A stretch of DNA of 64,000 nucleotides from Pristionchus mayeri (lineage: Eukaryota > Nematoda > Chromadorea > Rhabditida > Neodiplogasteridae): positions 17,268,365 through 17,332,364 of the forward strand of contig BTRK01000006.1 in the NCBI GenBank assembly GCA_036245805.1. The letters are read 5' to 3'. Below the pieces are notes generated by a model. That model saw only the letters and a program-made list of their open reading frames with translations, had not been told where the DNA came from and searched no databases. The position numbers were made by a program, and so were the translations under genes. Positions 11,772 to 24,601 of this stretch are shown here, piece by piece (within the stretch, counting starts at the first letter, position 1; each line of letters begins with the position of its first letter).

Positions 11772-14422
11772 CTAAGCTCTCTTCATCTGGCCAAAGAATG
11801 CATGGAAGCTATCATCCTCGAAGCTTTCCTGCCCTTCCTCCTCCAGCTCACTCAACATCTTCGAAGCCTCCTCCAGAAGCGTCCCCGCCTCATCGTGACC
11901 GATCTCGGCAACGTCGCTGGATTCAGACGCTGCTGATGACGATGAGGTCAAGGCTTGTTCCAATAGCTCTGCGGTTCCGGGTACAGGTGAAACGCTAGCA
12001 GAAGGTGAGTCAGTAGCACCGTTTTGCGGATTAGTTTTCTTGGTTTGCTTCTTTTCCTCTTCTTCTTCTTCTCTCTCTTTATCGGTTTCTTCGGATATCT
12101 CCAATCCCAGTCCCTCTTCATCAGTTATCTCAGAATCCTCGTCCACAGATTCATCGATGTCTGCCTCTGATGTGGGAGTGGACGGTGTAGTGGATGGTGT
12201 GGTCGGTGAAGAAGTGGGAATCGTCGTCGTCGATGGTGTGGGTTCGGTGGCCGCGGGTACTGGCGTCTGTGGTGGTTCCGTCGTAGGCGGCACCGTGGTA
12301 GTCGTGGTAGTCGGTGCCAGGGTGGTCGGAATATCTGGCACGATGGGAACCGGAACAGCCTTAGCTGTGATACTTGAAGCTTCTGGTATCACGGGTACTG
12401 GAACCGCCTTGGCTACGGGACTCGAAGACTCTGGTATCACGGGAACGGGTACAGCTTTCGCTACGGTGCCCGAAGTCTCTGGTTTCACGGGAACGAGAAC
12501 CGCTTTTGCTGCAGTACCCGAAGCCTCAGGTATCACTGGCACCGGTACCGCCTTGGCTACAGTACTCGTGATCTCGGGTACCACAGGAACGGAGACAGCC
12601 TTGGCTACGGTACTCGAAGCATCTGGTATCACGGGAACGGGAACAGCCTTGGCTACGGAACTTGTCTTGTCTGGTATCACGGGCACCGGTACCGCCTTGG
12701 CTACGGTACTCGCTCCAGCAGGTATCACGGGAACCGGTACCGCCTTGGCTGCGGATTTTGTCTTGTCTGGTATCAAAGGAACCGGTACCGCCTTCTGGGG
12801 CATCTGAATGTCGTATCCTTCGAATCCGTTAAACGCTCCAAGCGACTCGAATCGCTGCACTGGAGGCGAGTGAGCGGGTGGTCCTGCGCGGAAGATGCGC
12901 GCGCCCTGAGCACGAGCCGCGGTTACGGTAGCGGTAGGTGGTGCGGTAGTAAACGTCGTCGTGGCTGGGCTGGATGCTGCAGTTGTCGTCGTGGCTCTTG
13001 TAGTAGATGGTGTGGTGGCTACCGTAGTCGTTGGTGGTGTAGTGGTTGGTGTGGTCGGTGCGGGAGTGGGAATCGTCGTCGTGGATGGGGTTCGGACGGC
13101 GACGACGACGCCGCTCATCTTCGGTCTCGAGGGGATGATCTGATTGCCGGAGATGAAGGCGGAGAAACCGGAAGAATGAGGAGAGGAGATGCGACGAGCG
13201 TGCACCTGCAATGGGAAAGTGTGACGAAAGTGGAGTGACTCTCTTCATTCCGCGTGCTCTCTCGCCTGAGTATCACGATTTTCAGTCAATTGCCTAGCAT
13301 AGAGCCGATGAAATCTTCCAGTGCTTTCATTCTCAGCTATTATCCTGCCCTAGCTCGGATGAGAACTATTCCGTCATACCGCTTTTGAAATATCAAACTT
13401 AGCACCAGGGGTGTGCAAAAAGTTTCCCGCACTCCTCATTTCCCATGCTCTCTCGTCGCTCTGCCTGGCGAGAGAGCACGGGAAATGAGGAGTGCGGGAA
13501 ACTTTTTGCACACCCCTGCTTAGCACGATGCAAGAGTTCTCATCCGAGTGCTAATATCCGGGGTTGAATAGCCTATTGAATCGTGATATCTCTCTGACTC
13601 ACTCGAGGAGAGAAAGTAGTAGTAGAGGGCACTCCACGCGTTGTGTAGTGCTGCTTGGCTACCTTAATTATGTAAGTTATTAATTAATCGATTAATTAAT
13701 TGGATCGTACTTTTCTAATCTCCGGTTTCCGGATGCCCATCGGCCTCTCCGATTCCTCGGCAGTGAAGGGAACGAGTTGCTCTCTGGAAAGGAAGGGATT
13801 TACGGTGACTCTCTCATTTCTCCATACTCTCTCGCCTGTTCATCAAAACAACGCTGGCTATTTAAAAATATGTCAACATTTCCGATAAATTCCCATTGCA
13901 ATTATTGTTGTTTAAACCATGGAAGGTGATGACTCTCTATTGATCCGAGAACACAACTGTTTCGCCATATCCGCTACGTGAAACGAATCTCATTGTCGAA
14001 TGTGAAATTTGATACGAAAAACATTGAGTGGAATAAGTGAGGTTGTCTAAAACACAAAGCTGTGTGGATTTCACCACAATGCATTCACAGAGATGGATGA
14101 GTTACCTGGGTTCCTTGAACTTGAAGACTCGCGGAGCTCTCATCGTTGCTGAGGAGGACTGAGGAACTGCGTGGGCCCTGAAAATCGTTGCTAAAAAATG
14201 GAGGATCCCGGTATTAGCGTGGATGCCGAGGGTTGGCCGAGGGTTGGCACTCGAATAGATGGCTTTGCAATAAATGGCCCTTTTATTTCTTCGTTCTCTC
14301 TCGTACATCAGGCCAGGGAGAAAGCAAAATTGAGAGACGACTACAACTCACTTGGCAGATCCCGTAGTGTTGATCCTCTTGCCTCCAGCGCTTCCTCGGA
14401 AACGAGCTGTGGTGGAGGATAT
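11772..14422 (-). CDS. Thr/Pro-rich repeat protein, probably extracellular
   Basis: Exons (minus) 14422-14352, 14177-14106, 13783-13711 and 13205-11772 join in one frame with correct phase at each junction. The 5' start is not resolved. The front part is basic (RFRGSAGGKRINTTG, RAPRVFKFKEPR). Then comes a Thr/Pro mucin-like block, a short unique segment (FESLGAFNGFEGYDIQMPQ), ten 16-residue repeats of the type AKAVPVPVIPDxSSTV, a second Thr/Pro block, an acidic Glu-rich stretch, and a C-terminus with EEASKMLSELEEEGQES. No known domain is recognised. Composition suggests an O-glycosylated secreted or structural protein, as for its neighbours, a collagen and a Pro/Gly protein on the same strand. 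Secretion is an inference because no signal peptide could be assigned. Confidence 0.7.
12322..12803 (-). repeat. Coding minisatellite, 10 x 48 bp
   Basis: Ten in-frame 48-bp units encode variants of AKAVPVPVIPxxSSTV. Units differ mainly in the last six residues, while AKAVPVPVIP is nearly invariant. Third-position variation between units shows that the array is not newly expanded. Confidence 0.9.
13348..13553. repeat. MITE of the CTAGGTCGGATGAGAAC family, split by a nested insertion
   Basis: CCTAGCTCGGATGAGAACTA at the left and AGTTCTCATCCGAGTGCTAA at the right are the inverted ends of the same family seen at 16623, 33596 and 41611. The element is interrupted at 13406-13518 by a hAT-like MITE. 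Confidence 0.75.
13406..13518. mobile_element. hAT-like MITE (113 bp) with perfect 8-bp duplication
   Basis: Starts CAGGGGTGTGCAAAAAGTTT and ends with the exact complement AAACTTTTTGCACACCCCTG. It is flanked by CTTAGCAC on both sides (13398-13405, 13519-13526). An 8-bp duplication and a CAGGGGTGTGC end are hallmarks of hAT transposons. Nearly the whole element is palindromic. Its centre carries the CTCTCTCGTC/GGCGAGAGAG motif of the dispersed hairpin family. Confidence 0.92.
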
Positions 14423-14915
14423 CTGAAGAAGAGAGAGTGAAGGAAATGAGAGGCAGTGGAATCATCATTGGGATATTTATAGTTAGCAACATCGGGAATC
14501 ATTGTCTTTCTCCCTTTCGTGCGTTTGCTTACCCATTAGAGAAACAGCGAAAAGAAGGGGACATGGTTCAGAATTTCTGCGAATAAAGAGGGCTGAATTA
14601 CCTCACTAGCGCTTGACTTTTTGCCCCTTCGGGCTTTCAAAAATTGCATACGGCACCCGTGTTTCAGGGGCCGTAGCGGGCAATTGGGAAAAGTTTTCAA
14701 CCAGCAATAAACGCACCTCGGCTAAGCCTCATTGGTCACGTTACCGCCACTGCGCAAAGCTGATCTGAGAGGGAAAGGGACCGACTGTCAAGGGCGAGTG
14801 CTCTCTACACACGCCGGATTAGAGAATGTCTGGATAAAGCGGGGAGGGGGGAGGGAGAAACGCCAGCGGGTATGTTTCAGTGAGAGATCATTTATCGCTG
14901 GGCCAACGTAAGTCA
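14423..14915. other. Intergenic or 5' part of the Thr/Pro gene
   Basis: No complete gene is resolved. A short minus-strand ATG exon (MSPSFRCFSN, about 14563) with a donor GTAAGC is present, but its phase does not join the next recognised exon. It could still be the 5' end of the Thr/Pro repeat gene if an acceptor was missed. Confidence 0.35.
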
Positions 14916-17315
14916 CTAGTTGATTGAGTCTCTTTCCAAAAAAATTAAAAAATCAATAAATGGAATAAAAAGTAGGTCATGACTCCCCTTTTGCTGCTGC
15001 AGAGTGCTGCTGCTGTGGATGATGCTGGCGACCTCGTGCACTTTCTCGACCGTCGCGGCTGCGACTGTCGTGGGCGTAGCTGTCGTAGAAGCTGCAGGGG
15101 CTGCAGGAGTCGTCGGTTGAGTGGCACTGGCTGCAGTGGTTACTGTAGCTGTCGTTGGTTTCCTGGTAGACGGAAGTTCAGAAGCCGTTGTTGTTGTTGC
15201 CGCCGTGGTCGTAGACTCAACAGAAGTTGCAGCAGCTGCTGCTGTGGTTGATCTTGCTGTGGAAGACGTCGTTGTTGCTGCAGCCTCGGTCGAAGTTGAT
15301 GGCGCTGTTGTAGTAGTGTGTGGTGTGGTCGCAGGAGGAGGAGTAGACTTCGTTCTTGCTGCAGAGTTAGCACTTGCCGCATCGGTCGTGGCTTCCTCAG
15401 TGGTCGCCGCAGTTGATGCGGCTCTTTCTGCAGTGGTCGCAGGCTCTAGCGTTGTTGCAGCCAGCTGCTGCTGCGGGTCGTCGAGCGGGGGCGGCTGCAG
15501 CGGCAGCTGCTGCTCGCCCTGCTGCTCCTGCTGCATCCATCTGCTGCAGTCGGAGCGGCACTCTCGCGCTGCTGCTGCTGCAAATCCGACTGGGCCTCTG
15601 GCACCCAGAGGTCCTGCCGCTCCCGCATCTCCGTTCGGTCCGACGTCTCCAGCCACGCCGGGTTCACCAGGCACACCAGGGTCATTCGAGGCGCGACCTC
15701 GTGGACCTGGCAGTCCTACTTCGCCGGCGGGCCCACGCGGACCCGGTGGACCCTTGATGCCGGGTCCAGCTGAAAATCGATGGTTCAGGAGTGGGAGGGA
15801 AGATTACGGTACTCACAGATTGCGGTGTCTCCCTCGGGGCCTCGCTCTCCGATTGCTCCTATAGGTCCGGGGGTTCCGGCAGGTCCTGCTGGACCAGTCG
15901 GACCGTAGCCACCCTGACCTCCCTGCACCCCTGGAAGAAATATTCATTAATCGTGTGGCAAAACAACAACTGAGCCCAAGTAAAGTAGATGGCAATAGAT
16001 ACCTTCCCCTCCCCTTCCTCCTTTCAGTCCTTCCAGTCCTCTCTCTCCCTGCAGCCCGGGTGGTCCGGGCGGGCCCCCATCGCAGACACGACAACCGAAA
16101 TCTGGGGCGGGTGGAGAAGCGAGGTCGACCCCGTCCTAAGATTATCGGTCTTTGATCTCTCATTGTTTCCATTCGATATTCTGAACGCTAGAGAAAGTCG
16201 TTAGGAATTCATAGTTATAAAGAATAACTCACAGATCCTGCCTTCCCGTTGCTCCCGGGTGTACCCTGATCACCGTCTACGCCTGCATCACCGGCAGCGC
16301 CTGGAGGACCATGAGGGCAGGAGAGACGAGCGCAGGCTGAATGGAGACAGTCCGTAGAGAGAGAGTGCACGGGATGATGAGATAGCAAGATGAGAGCTCG
16401 AAACTTTCCAAACTCACTTACTGTCGAGTCAAACCTGATTATTTTTATGAATTTTTGGAAAACAGAAGAGACCAAGAGCGAAAATGTGCTTGAATCCTGC
16501 TTGTATACTATCAATGAAACATATTTTCAGAGTCATTCTCTGTCAATAAATGGAGATGTTGGCGTTACAGGAATGAATACTGTAAGAAATGGAGAAATAC
16601 GTAATCTATTTGCTGGCTCATCGGCACTAGGTCGGATGAGAACCAAAAAGTACCCTTCTCCAGCACGTTCATAGTAGGTTCACAAAATGCCAAAAATGCT
16701 TCTGTGAAAGACCTACACAAGGGTCCATTTCTTGGTTCTCATGCGACGTAGTGCCGGCTCATCATCGATCACTCTTCCTAATCACTCACTGCTGCACTGG
16801 TGCAGCCTCGGTTGCTGCTGCTGCTCTTCCAGCTGGAAATCGTATCCGCCCTGCCTCCTCAGTCGTGCTGCAGGTCGGTCCTGCTGCAGCTGCCGCCAGA
16901 TGTCCGACGTGCGCAGCTGCAAGGTGTCTGTTTGGAAAACGTCGTCGAGGCACACCACGGCGAAATTCTCCTCAATTCCAGTAATATCTGGCAGGGTAGA
17001 GAAGCGAGAGAGCGTGGTATATTGAGAGAGCATCTCTTATCAGAGAGCATCCCTCATCGCACCTTGAACTTCTCAATGGTCGCCGCTGTGTGCTCCCTCT
17101 CGCTGTTGGTCTTGCTAGTGACTGCGAGAAGGGAAGACAGCAAGAGGAGGGAGGAGAAGACGGAGACGAGTGTGGAGAGGACTGCAGAGATCAAAGATAA
17201 TGGAATAACATGCTTCTCGTTTATCTTCGAGAAAGATGATCTTTGATCTTTTCTCACCTGCAAGTCTCACGAAGAAGTCGTGACTGCCCGAGAGCGAGGG
17301 CGTCTTCGCTCCCAT
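14916..17315 (-). CDS. Cuticle collagen with Thr/Ala-rich C-terminal tail
   Basis: Exons (minus) 17315-17258, 17181-17063, 16987-16790, 16336-16233, 16135-16003, 15930-15817 and 15769-14916. The N-terminus [20 protein letters not shown] leads into a signal-anchor helix ([20 protein letters not shown]), then [17 protein letters not shown], the RxxR subtilisin-type cleavage site of nematode cuticle collagens. A Cys pair (QCSTCARLSC) precedes Gly-X-Y tracts such as [19 protein letters not shown] and [21 protein letters not shown] second Cys pair ([10 protein letters not shown]) and a third (RECRSDC) fit the usual inter-block cysteines. The last roughly 190 residues are Thr/Ala/Ser-rich, which is unusual for a collagen. 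Phase does not close at the exon 2/exon 3 junction. Expected in the epidermis as part of the cuticle. Confidence 0.85.
16623..16755. mobile_element. MITE (133 bp) with perfect 8-bp duplication
   Basis: Ends GGCACTAGGTCGGATGAGAA and the imperfect complement TTCTCATGCGACGTAGTGCC. Flanked by GGCTCATC at 16615-16622 and 16756-16763. The 8-bp duplication points to a hAT-type mobiliser. It lies in the third collagen intron. Confidence 0.88.
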
Positions 17316-17964
17316 CGATCTTGAAAATTGATTTTTTTTTAATTTAAAAAAATAGCTGGAAAGAGTTCTGCTAATGCCGCAAACTGGGGAGTACTTGTAT
17401 TTTGCGAGAACAGTGATAAAATTGAAATGCTAACAATGAAAATAGAAGTGTGAACAGCGAGGACAGTAATATAACGAGAGATAGGCAATCAGTGTGGGAA
17501 GTTCTCCTTCTCAATTATGATCCCTTATCAGGTGCATATCTGGGTCGCAATGCAGGGGGAAAGTGGCAGGGATGAAGAGTTCTGGAACGCGGATCTCTGA
17601 CCATCTCTCCATTTCCTACGCTCTCGTTCCTCTCGCACTCCCTTATATTCCCACACTCTCCCGCCTTACCGTGATCCCTCCATTTTCCATACTCTCTCTA
17701 ACCGGCGATATTCGAATGCTTTCTTCACTCTCTCTATGACATCATTTCAGTGAGACATTTGAACAACTTCGACGCTCCTTCCGATTCTTTTATGTGCAAT
17801 GAATACCTTGCATAATTTTCGTGGGCGACAGCGAAATATTTATCCCGTAATGTGAAAATGCTTGCAAATCAAAATTAATTGGCTGAATAAATGAAAACTG
17901 AACGAAGGATTCGATTATCTACAGCAATGGTAAGGAAAACGATCGATAATCGGCAATCAATACC
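17316..17964. repeat. Intergenic, with CTCTCTC-rich hairpin-like blocks
   Basis: No gene seen. The interval 17599-17712 has three CATACTCTCTC/CACTCTCCCGCC-type blocks like half-copies of the dispersed hairpin family. The rest is AT-rich spacer between the Pro/Gly gene end and the collagen start. Confidence 0.45.
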
Positions 17965-20574
17965 CTATTTTCCACCTCCGAGGAAGCTGGAGACGAGTCC
18001 TCCGATGAGTCGGGCTTGCTGTTCTGCTGAAAAGGAGAGAAATTATATCTGACTCTTTCCAATTCGCATTCTCTCTCTCGTTTCCTCAAGATGGTGAGAG
18101 AGTACGCTAAATTGAGAGGGCAAACTTCAAGAGCATTGAAAACCCGAGTTTTTAGCAGGAAGATCGAAAAATAGTGAAATAAAATTCGAGGAATATGGTT
18201 GAGTAGGGAACGCTTTTGGATTTGAAAAATCACTGATGATTCAAAGGCCTTGAGCAAATGATTGTAAACTAACGTAGTGTGACGGTCACATCGAAAATAA
18301 GAGGACCCGCTCATTTTATGAACAACTTGGGGAGAGCAAAAACAGATGGAGGAACAATCGGAAAAGTTGCATACTCCTGCTCACCTTTAGATATGGGCCC
18401 GGGCGGGGGACCGAAGCCAAAAGGACCTGGACCACCATGATCGTAGCCACCTGGAATCATAAATATCGATCGATCGAACTAACGAAAACAAGTGACAATT
18501 CGATTCGTCAAATGAAAACTGGATAAAAAAAGTACAACAAGCAACATACCCATTTGCCACTCTCTGAATCGTCGCATGCAGTGGCGGAACCCGGGTCGCT
18601 CGGGGTCGCCGCAGGGCCCGCCCCGACCCCATCCTCCTCTCGGTCCCCATCCTCCTCCTCCTCCTCTTGGACCCCACCCTCCCGGTCCTCCGGGCCCGTC
18701 CCAGCCTCTGGGCCCACCACCGCCGCTCGGTCCCCATCCGTTTGGCGGGCCGTATCCACCACCTCGGCCGCCGTTTCCGCCTCCTGAAATTGAGTCGATT
18801 GCATGATTTATGAATTTCTGAAAAGCGAGAAGTTTATGGTTCTTATATCACGTTCGGTTACTGAATTATTCGCAATTATAATAGTCAGTCGTTCTAAATA
18901 AGTCAAGATCGATAAATTACTTTGGAAGTTGTTGAAATTGCCTCCGGGTCCATCTCCATCTCCTCCTCGGTTTCCACCAAAACCGGGCCCAGAATCGAAT
19001 CCATTGAAGCCCCCTCCGCCTCCTCTGCCAGATCCACCACCTCGGCCACCAAATCCGCCAGAGCCGGAGTTTCCGAAGTTAGATCCGGATCCACCGAACG
19101 AGTCGGATCCAGGGCCGGTACCGTCAAAGGAGCCACGACCGGAACTGGAGCCGCCGAATGATCCGCGACCGGAGCCGGAATCAGAACCGCCGAATGAATT
19201 GGGACCAGAGCCGGAGCCGCCGAATGAGCCAGAGTCTCTTCCGAATGATCCGCTACCGGCGAAGCCAGGAGGGCTGGGAGGCCGGGGCGAAGAGCCGCCA
19301 CCTCTGCGACCACCTTGTGATCCAGGCCTAGTAGGGCCAGAACCATCGAATGAAGACGGGTTGGGACCGGAGCCAGAGCCACCGAAGGACGAGGGTCCAT
19401 CTCGGGAGCCGGAACCGGAATTCTGTCTTCCAGAACCGCCAAAAGGTCCTGATCCTCCGGATCCACCTCCGATGGGAACTGGATCACCAAAGGAGGACGT
19501 GCTTTCTCCTCCCGAACCAGAGCCGGAATTTGGTCCAGAGCCTCCGAATGGACCTGATCGTCCAGTTCCGGGGTTGGGTGATGGATCTCCGAAGGAGGAT
19601 CCTGATCCGGGATTTGGTGATGGTCCTGAGCTGCCGAATGAGCCGGGTCCGGCGGAGCCGGGAAGTGGATCACCGAAGGATGGGGTTCCTCCAGAGCCGC
19701 CTTTTCGGCCTCCTCCTCGTCTACCACCAGTGGGGCTGGAACCGCCAACTGATGAGGGTGAAGTACCATCGCCCGGGGGCAAGGGAGGCGGCCCGCCTGA
19801 AAAATACCATGAAATACTGTAATTATCGATCGATACCTGATCCAGAGCCAGAATTAGGGAACGGAGGCGAGCCGTCGCCTGGTGGAGGTGGAGGTGGAGG
19901 CGGAGGAGGAGGTGGAGCTCCTGAACAGATTTATTTTATACGGTATGCAGGCGATCGATACTTGGACCAGTGTGGTTGGGGTTACTGTAGGAATGGGTTG
20001 AATACCTCCTGATCGAGTGCCAGAAGGAGTGGATCCACCGAAGGAAGTGGGAGGCGATCCGTTGGTAGGTGGTGGAGGAGGCGGGGGTGGGGGAGGAGGT
20101 GGCCCTCCTGAGCGGATCAATGGGATACGGTAGACTGCTAATCGATACCTGAACCTGCACCAGGTGTACTGGGTCCACCAAAGTTCGTGGGAGGCGCACC
20201 ATCACTTGGAGGAGGCGGAGGTGGGGGAGGAGGATGTGGTGGTGCTCCTGAACAGATCCTAGGGGTACTGTAAACAATCGGTCGATACCTGATCCAGGAT
20301 TCGGGAACGAGGAGGGAGGTGATCCATCGCTAGGAGGTGGTGGAAGCACAGGTGGCCGCGGGGCGCCTATTAACTTCGGAATGGAATACGGTAGAGTATC
20401 GATCGATACCTGGCGGAAGCGTGCCACCACCGTTGGCAAGCAATAACTTGAGGAAGTCGGGCTGGTCCTGACGTTTCACTGAGACGGATACTGTAGACAG
20501 CACACTGCTACAGATAACTGACCTCGCTGTGCAGTGACAGTGGCCAGAAGGCCGACGATTAGTAAACGTCGCAT
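17965..20574 (-). CDS. Secreted Pro/Gly-rich protein with duplicated exon modules
   Basis: Starts at 20574 with a signal peptide, MRRLLIVGLLATVTAQR, followed by KRQDQPDFLKLLLANGGG. Four or five small exons (about 20387-20292 down to 19918-19840) each begin and end in phase 1. Each encodes a module of the form G-A/G-P-P(n), then DG or NG, then SPP, then FG or PG, with runs of 8-13 prolines. A large exon (about 19800-18920) is Gly-rich with GGSGS/FGGSG repeats. The next exon (18787-18552) is GGWGPRGGG-like and ends with a unique Cys-containing piece (PCGDPERPGFRHCMRRFREW). Then comes GGYDHGGPGPFGFG (18452-18385) and a final exon ending IGGLVSSFLGGGK and stop at 17965. No enzyme domain. It is probably a structural extracellular protein of cuticle or egg shell. 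Role inferred from composition only. Confidence 0.78.
18050..18122. repeat. CTCTCTCRCC hairpin family member (intronic)
   Basis: GACTCTTTCCAATTCGCATT CTCTCTC pairs with GAGAGAGTACGCTAAATTGA across a short loop. It lies within the last intron of the Pro/Gly gene. Confidence 0.6.
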
Positions 20575-21277
20575 CGTCGTGGTGTGGCAAGGCGCACCAC
20601 TACGGTCTGGTTTGCGCGAGATCAGCGAAGCAGTGCTTGAGAGAGATCGCTAAATCGAATGTGACCACTCGGCTGTTCACTTGGGCGGAATTTCACCTTC
20701 TCCCGTTCAGCGAGGTGGTCAAAAAGAGAGAAAGCGGAGTGAGATCGAGTTATTTGGGGAGGAGATGCGTTCGATCTCACAAGAAATCGAGAATGACGCA
20801 CCGAACTCGAACTGTGTCGAAGGAAGTACGCGACAGAAGCAGTAAGTACAATGTTTTTATTTGCAATTCAGCTTTGTTGTTATCATATTGATTAAAATTA
20901 ATAAAATTTAAAATTAATAATATTAAAAAAAAAGTCAATGCTCTATTGAGTTTGAAAGAATTTTACGTTCCACAAGTATTCATCCCTACGCTTGCTTCTG
21001 CGTTTACACATATAATCGCGCGTATATTTGACTTCTGTGCGTTTTCAGTGTTCAAGTCATCATCGTCGCTCGTTTGAAAATCATTAGATTCGCAGTTATT
21101 TTGATGTTTTCACTTGTTCATCATGTTACCAGCTGATAGAGCTATCCCAATTTGCCCTTATTGTATCGCTGTTGTCCGGTATTTGAGTGATTTTGGCCGT
21201 AAACTTCGTCGTTTATCTTTCATTGTTCAAATGATTTTTTTTCTTTTTCATGTGTCTTATTCAATTACTCTTTACAG
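20575..21277. promoter_or_regulatory. Divergent intergenic region between Pro/Gly gene and rpt-2
   Basis: The 5' ends of a minus-strand gene (20574) and plus-strand rpt-2 (21278) face away from each other, so both promoters should lie here. About 20880-20935 is very AT-rich (TTAAAATTAATAAAATTTAA). The last bases before the rpt-2 ATG are TTTACAG, an acceptor of a 5' intron or of spliced-leader addition. Confidence 0.45.
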
Positions 21278-24182
<2,905 letters not shown>

Positions 24183-24281
24183 GCGAGGAGGACTGCTGCG
24201 CACTAGCCGAATCGGGTTCGAGGCCTCGTACCCCTTGATCCCCTTTTCCCGTTCAATAATCTTCTTGTATCTCCTCCCTTT

Positions 24282-24418
24282 CACGCGCCCAATTCATAAT
24301 TGTATACTTGAATGTGTGTAAAAATGCCCGACGTTTGTCGTAATTCATTATTATATCCAATCGCGGTAATTGTAATTGCGGTGTGAGCACACGTTTGATA
24401 AAGAAGGTTGTCCAGAAC
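24282..24418. repeat. rpt-2 3' flank segment duplicated at 33898-34024
   Basis: About 130 bases just after the rpt-2 stop (CACGCGCCCAATTCATAATT through GATAAAGAAGGTTGTCCAGA) recur at 33898-34024 with roughly 90 percent identity by eye. Both copies are in the same orientation. It could be a small segmental copy or an unrecognised repeat. Confidence 0.85.
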
Positions 24419-24601
24419 ATTGATTGTGTTGATTTGTTTCCCACAGCGGGTCGGTGATACCCCGTTATCAGTATCTCTCTAACTTTGCCTTGTTGCAGGA
24501 TCTCCGGCCGCTGAGTTTCCGTTTCTATTGTTCCACAATTTTCAAATCGTCATGCATCTATCAGGCCGTTGTATTCTAATCTCTAAAGTCCCCGTTTCCA
24601 G

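Noticed and set aside
12040..12807. 255-residue plus-strand open frame rich in Val/Gly/Ser
   Set aside because: It is the antisense shadow of the VPVPVIP repeats. Repeat coding keeps the opposite strand open, and splice phase and composition favour the minus strand.
15121..15864. 247-residue plus-strand open frame over the collagen
   Set aside because: Antisense of the Gly-X-Y and Thr/Ala-rich exon. No start context or splice partners.
16003..16101. Apparent frameshift in the collagen Gly-X-Y tract
   Set aside because: On re-reading the bases (CTGCAGGGAGAGAGAGGACT) the frame is continuous. The first impression was a transcription slip.
18929..19822. 297-residue plus-strand Pro-rich open frame (PPEPEPPN-like)
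   Set aside because: Antisense of the Gly-rich exon of the secreted Pro/Gly gene. The minus strand has signal peptide, splice phase and stop.
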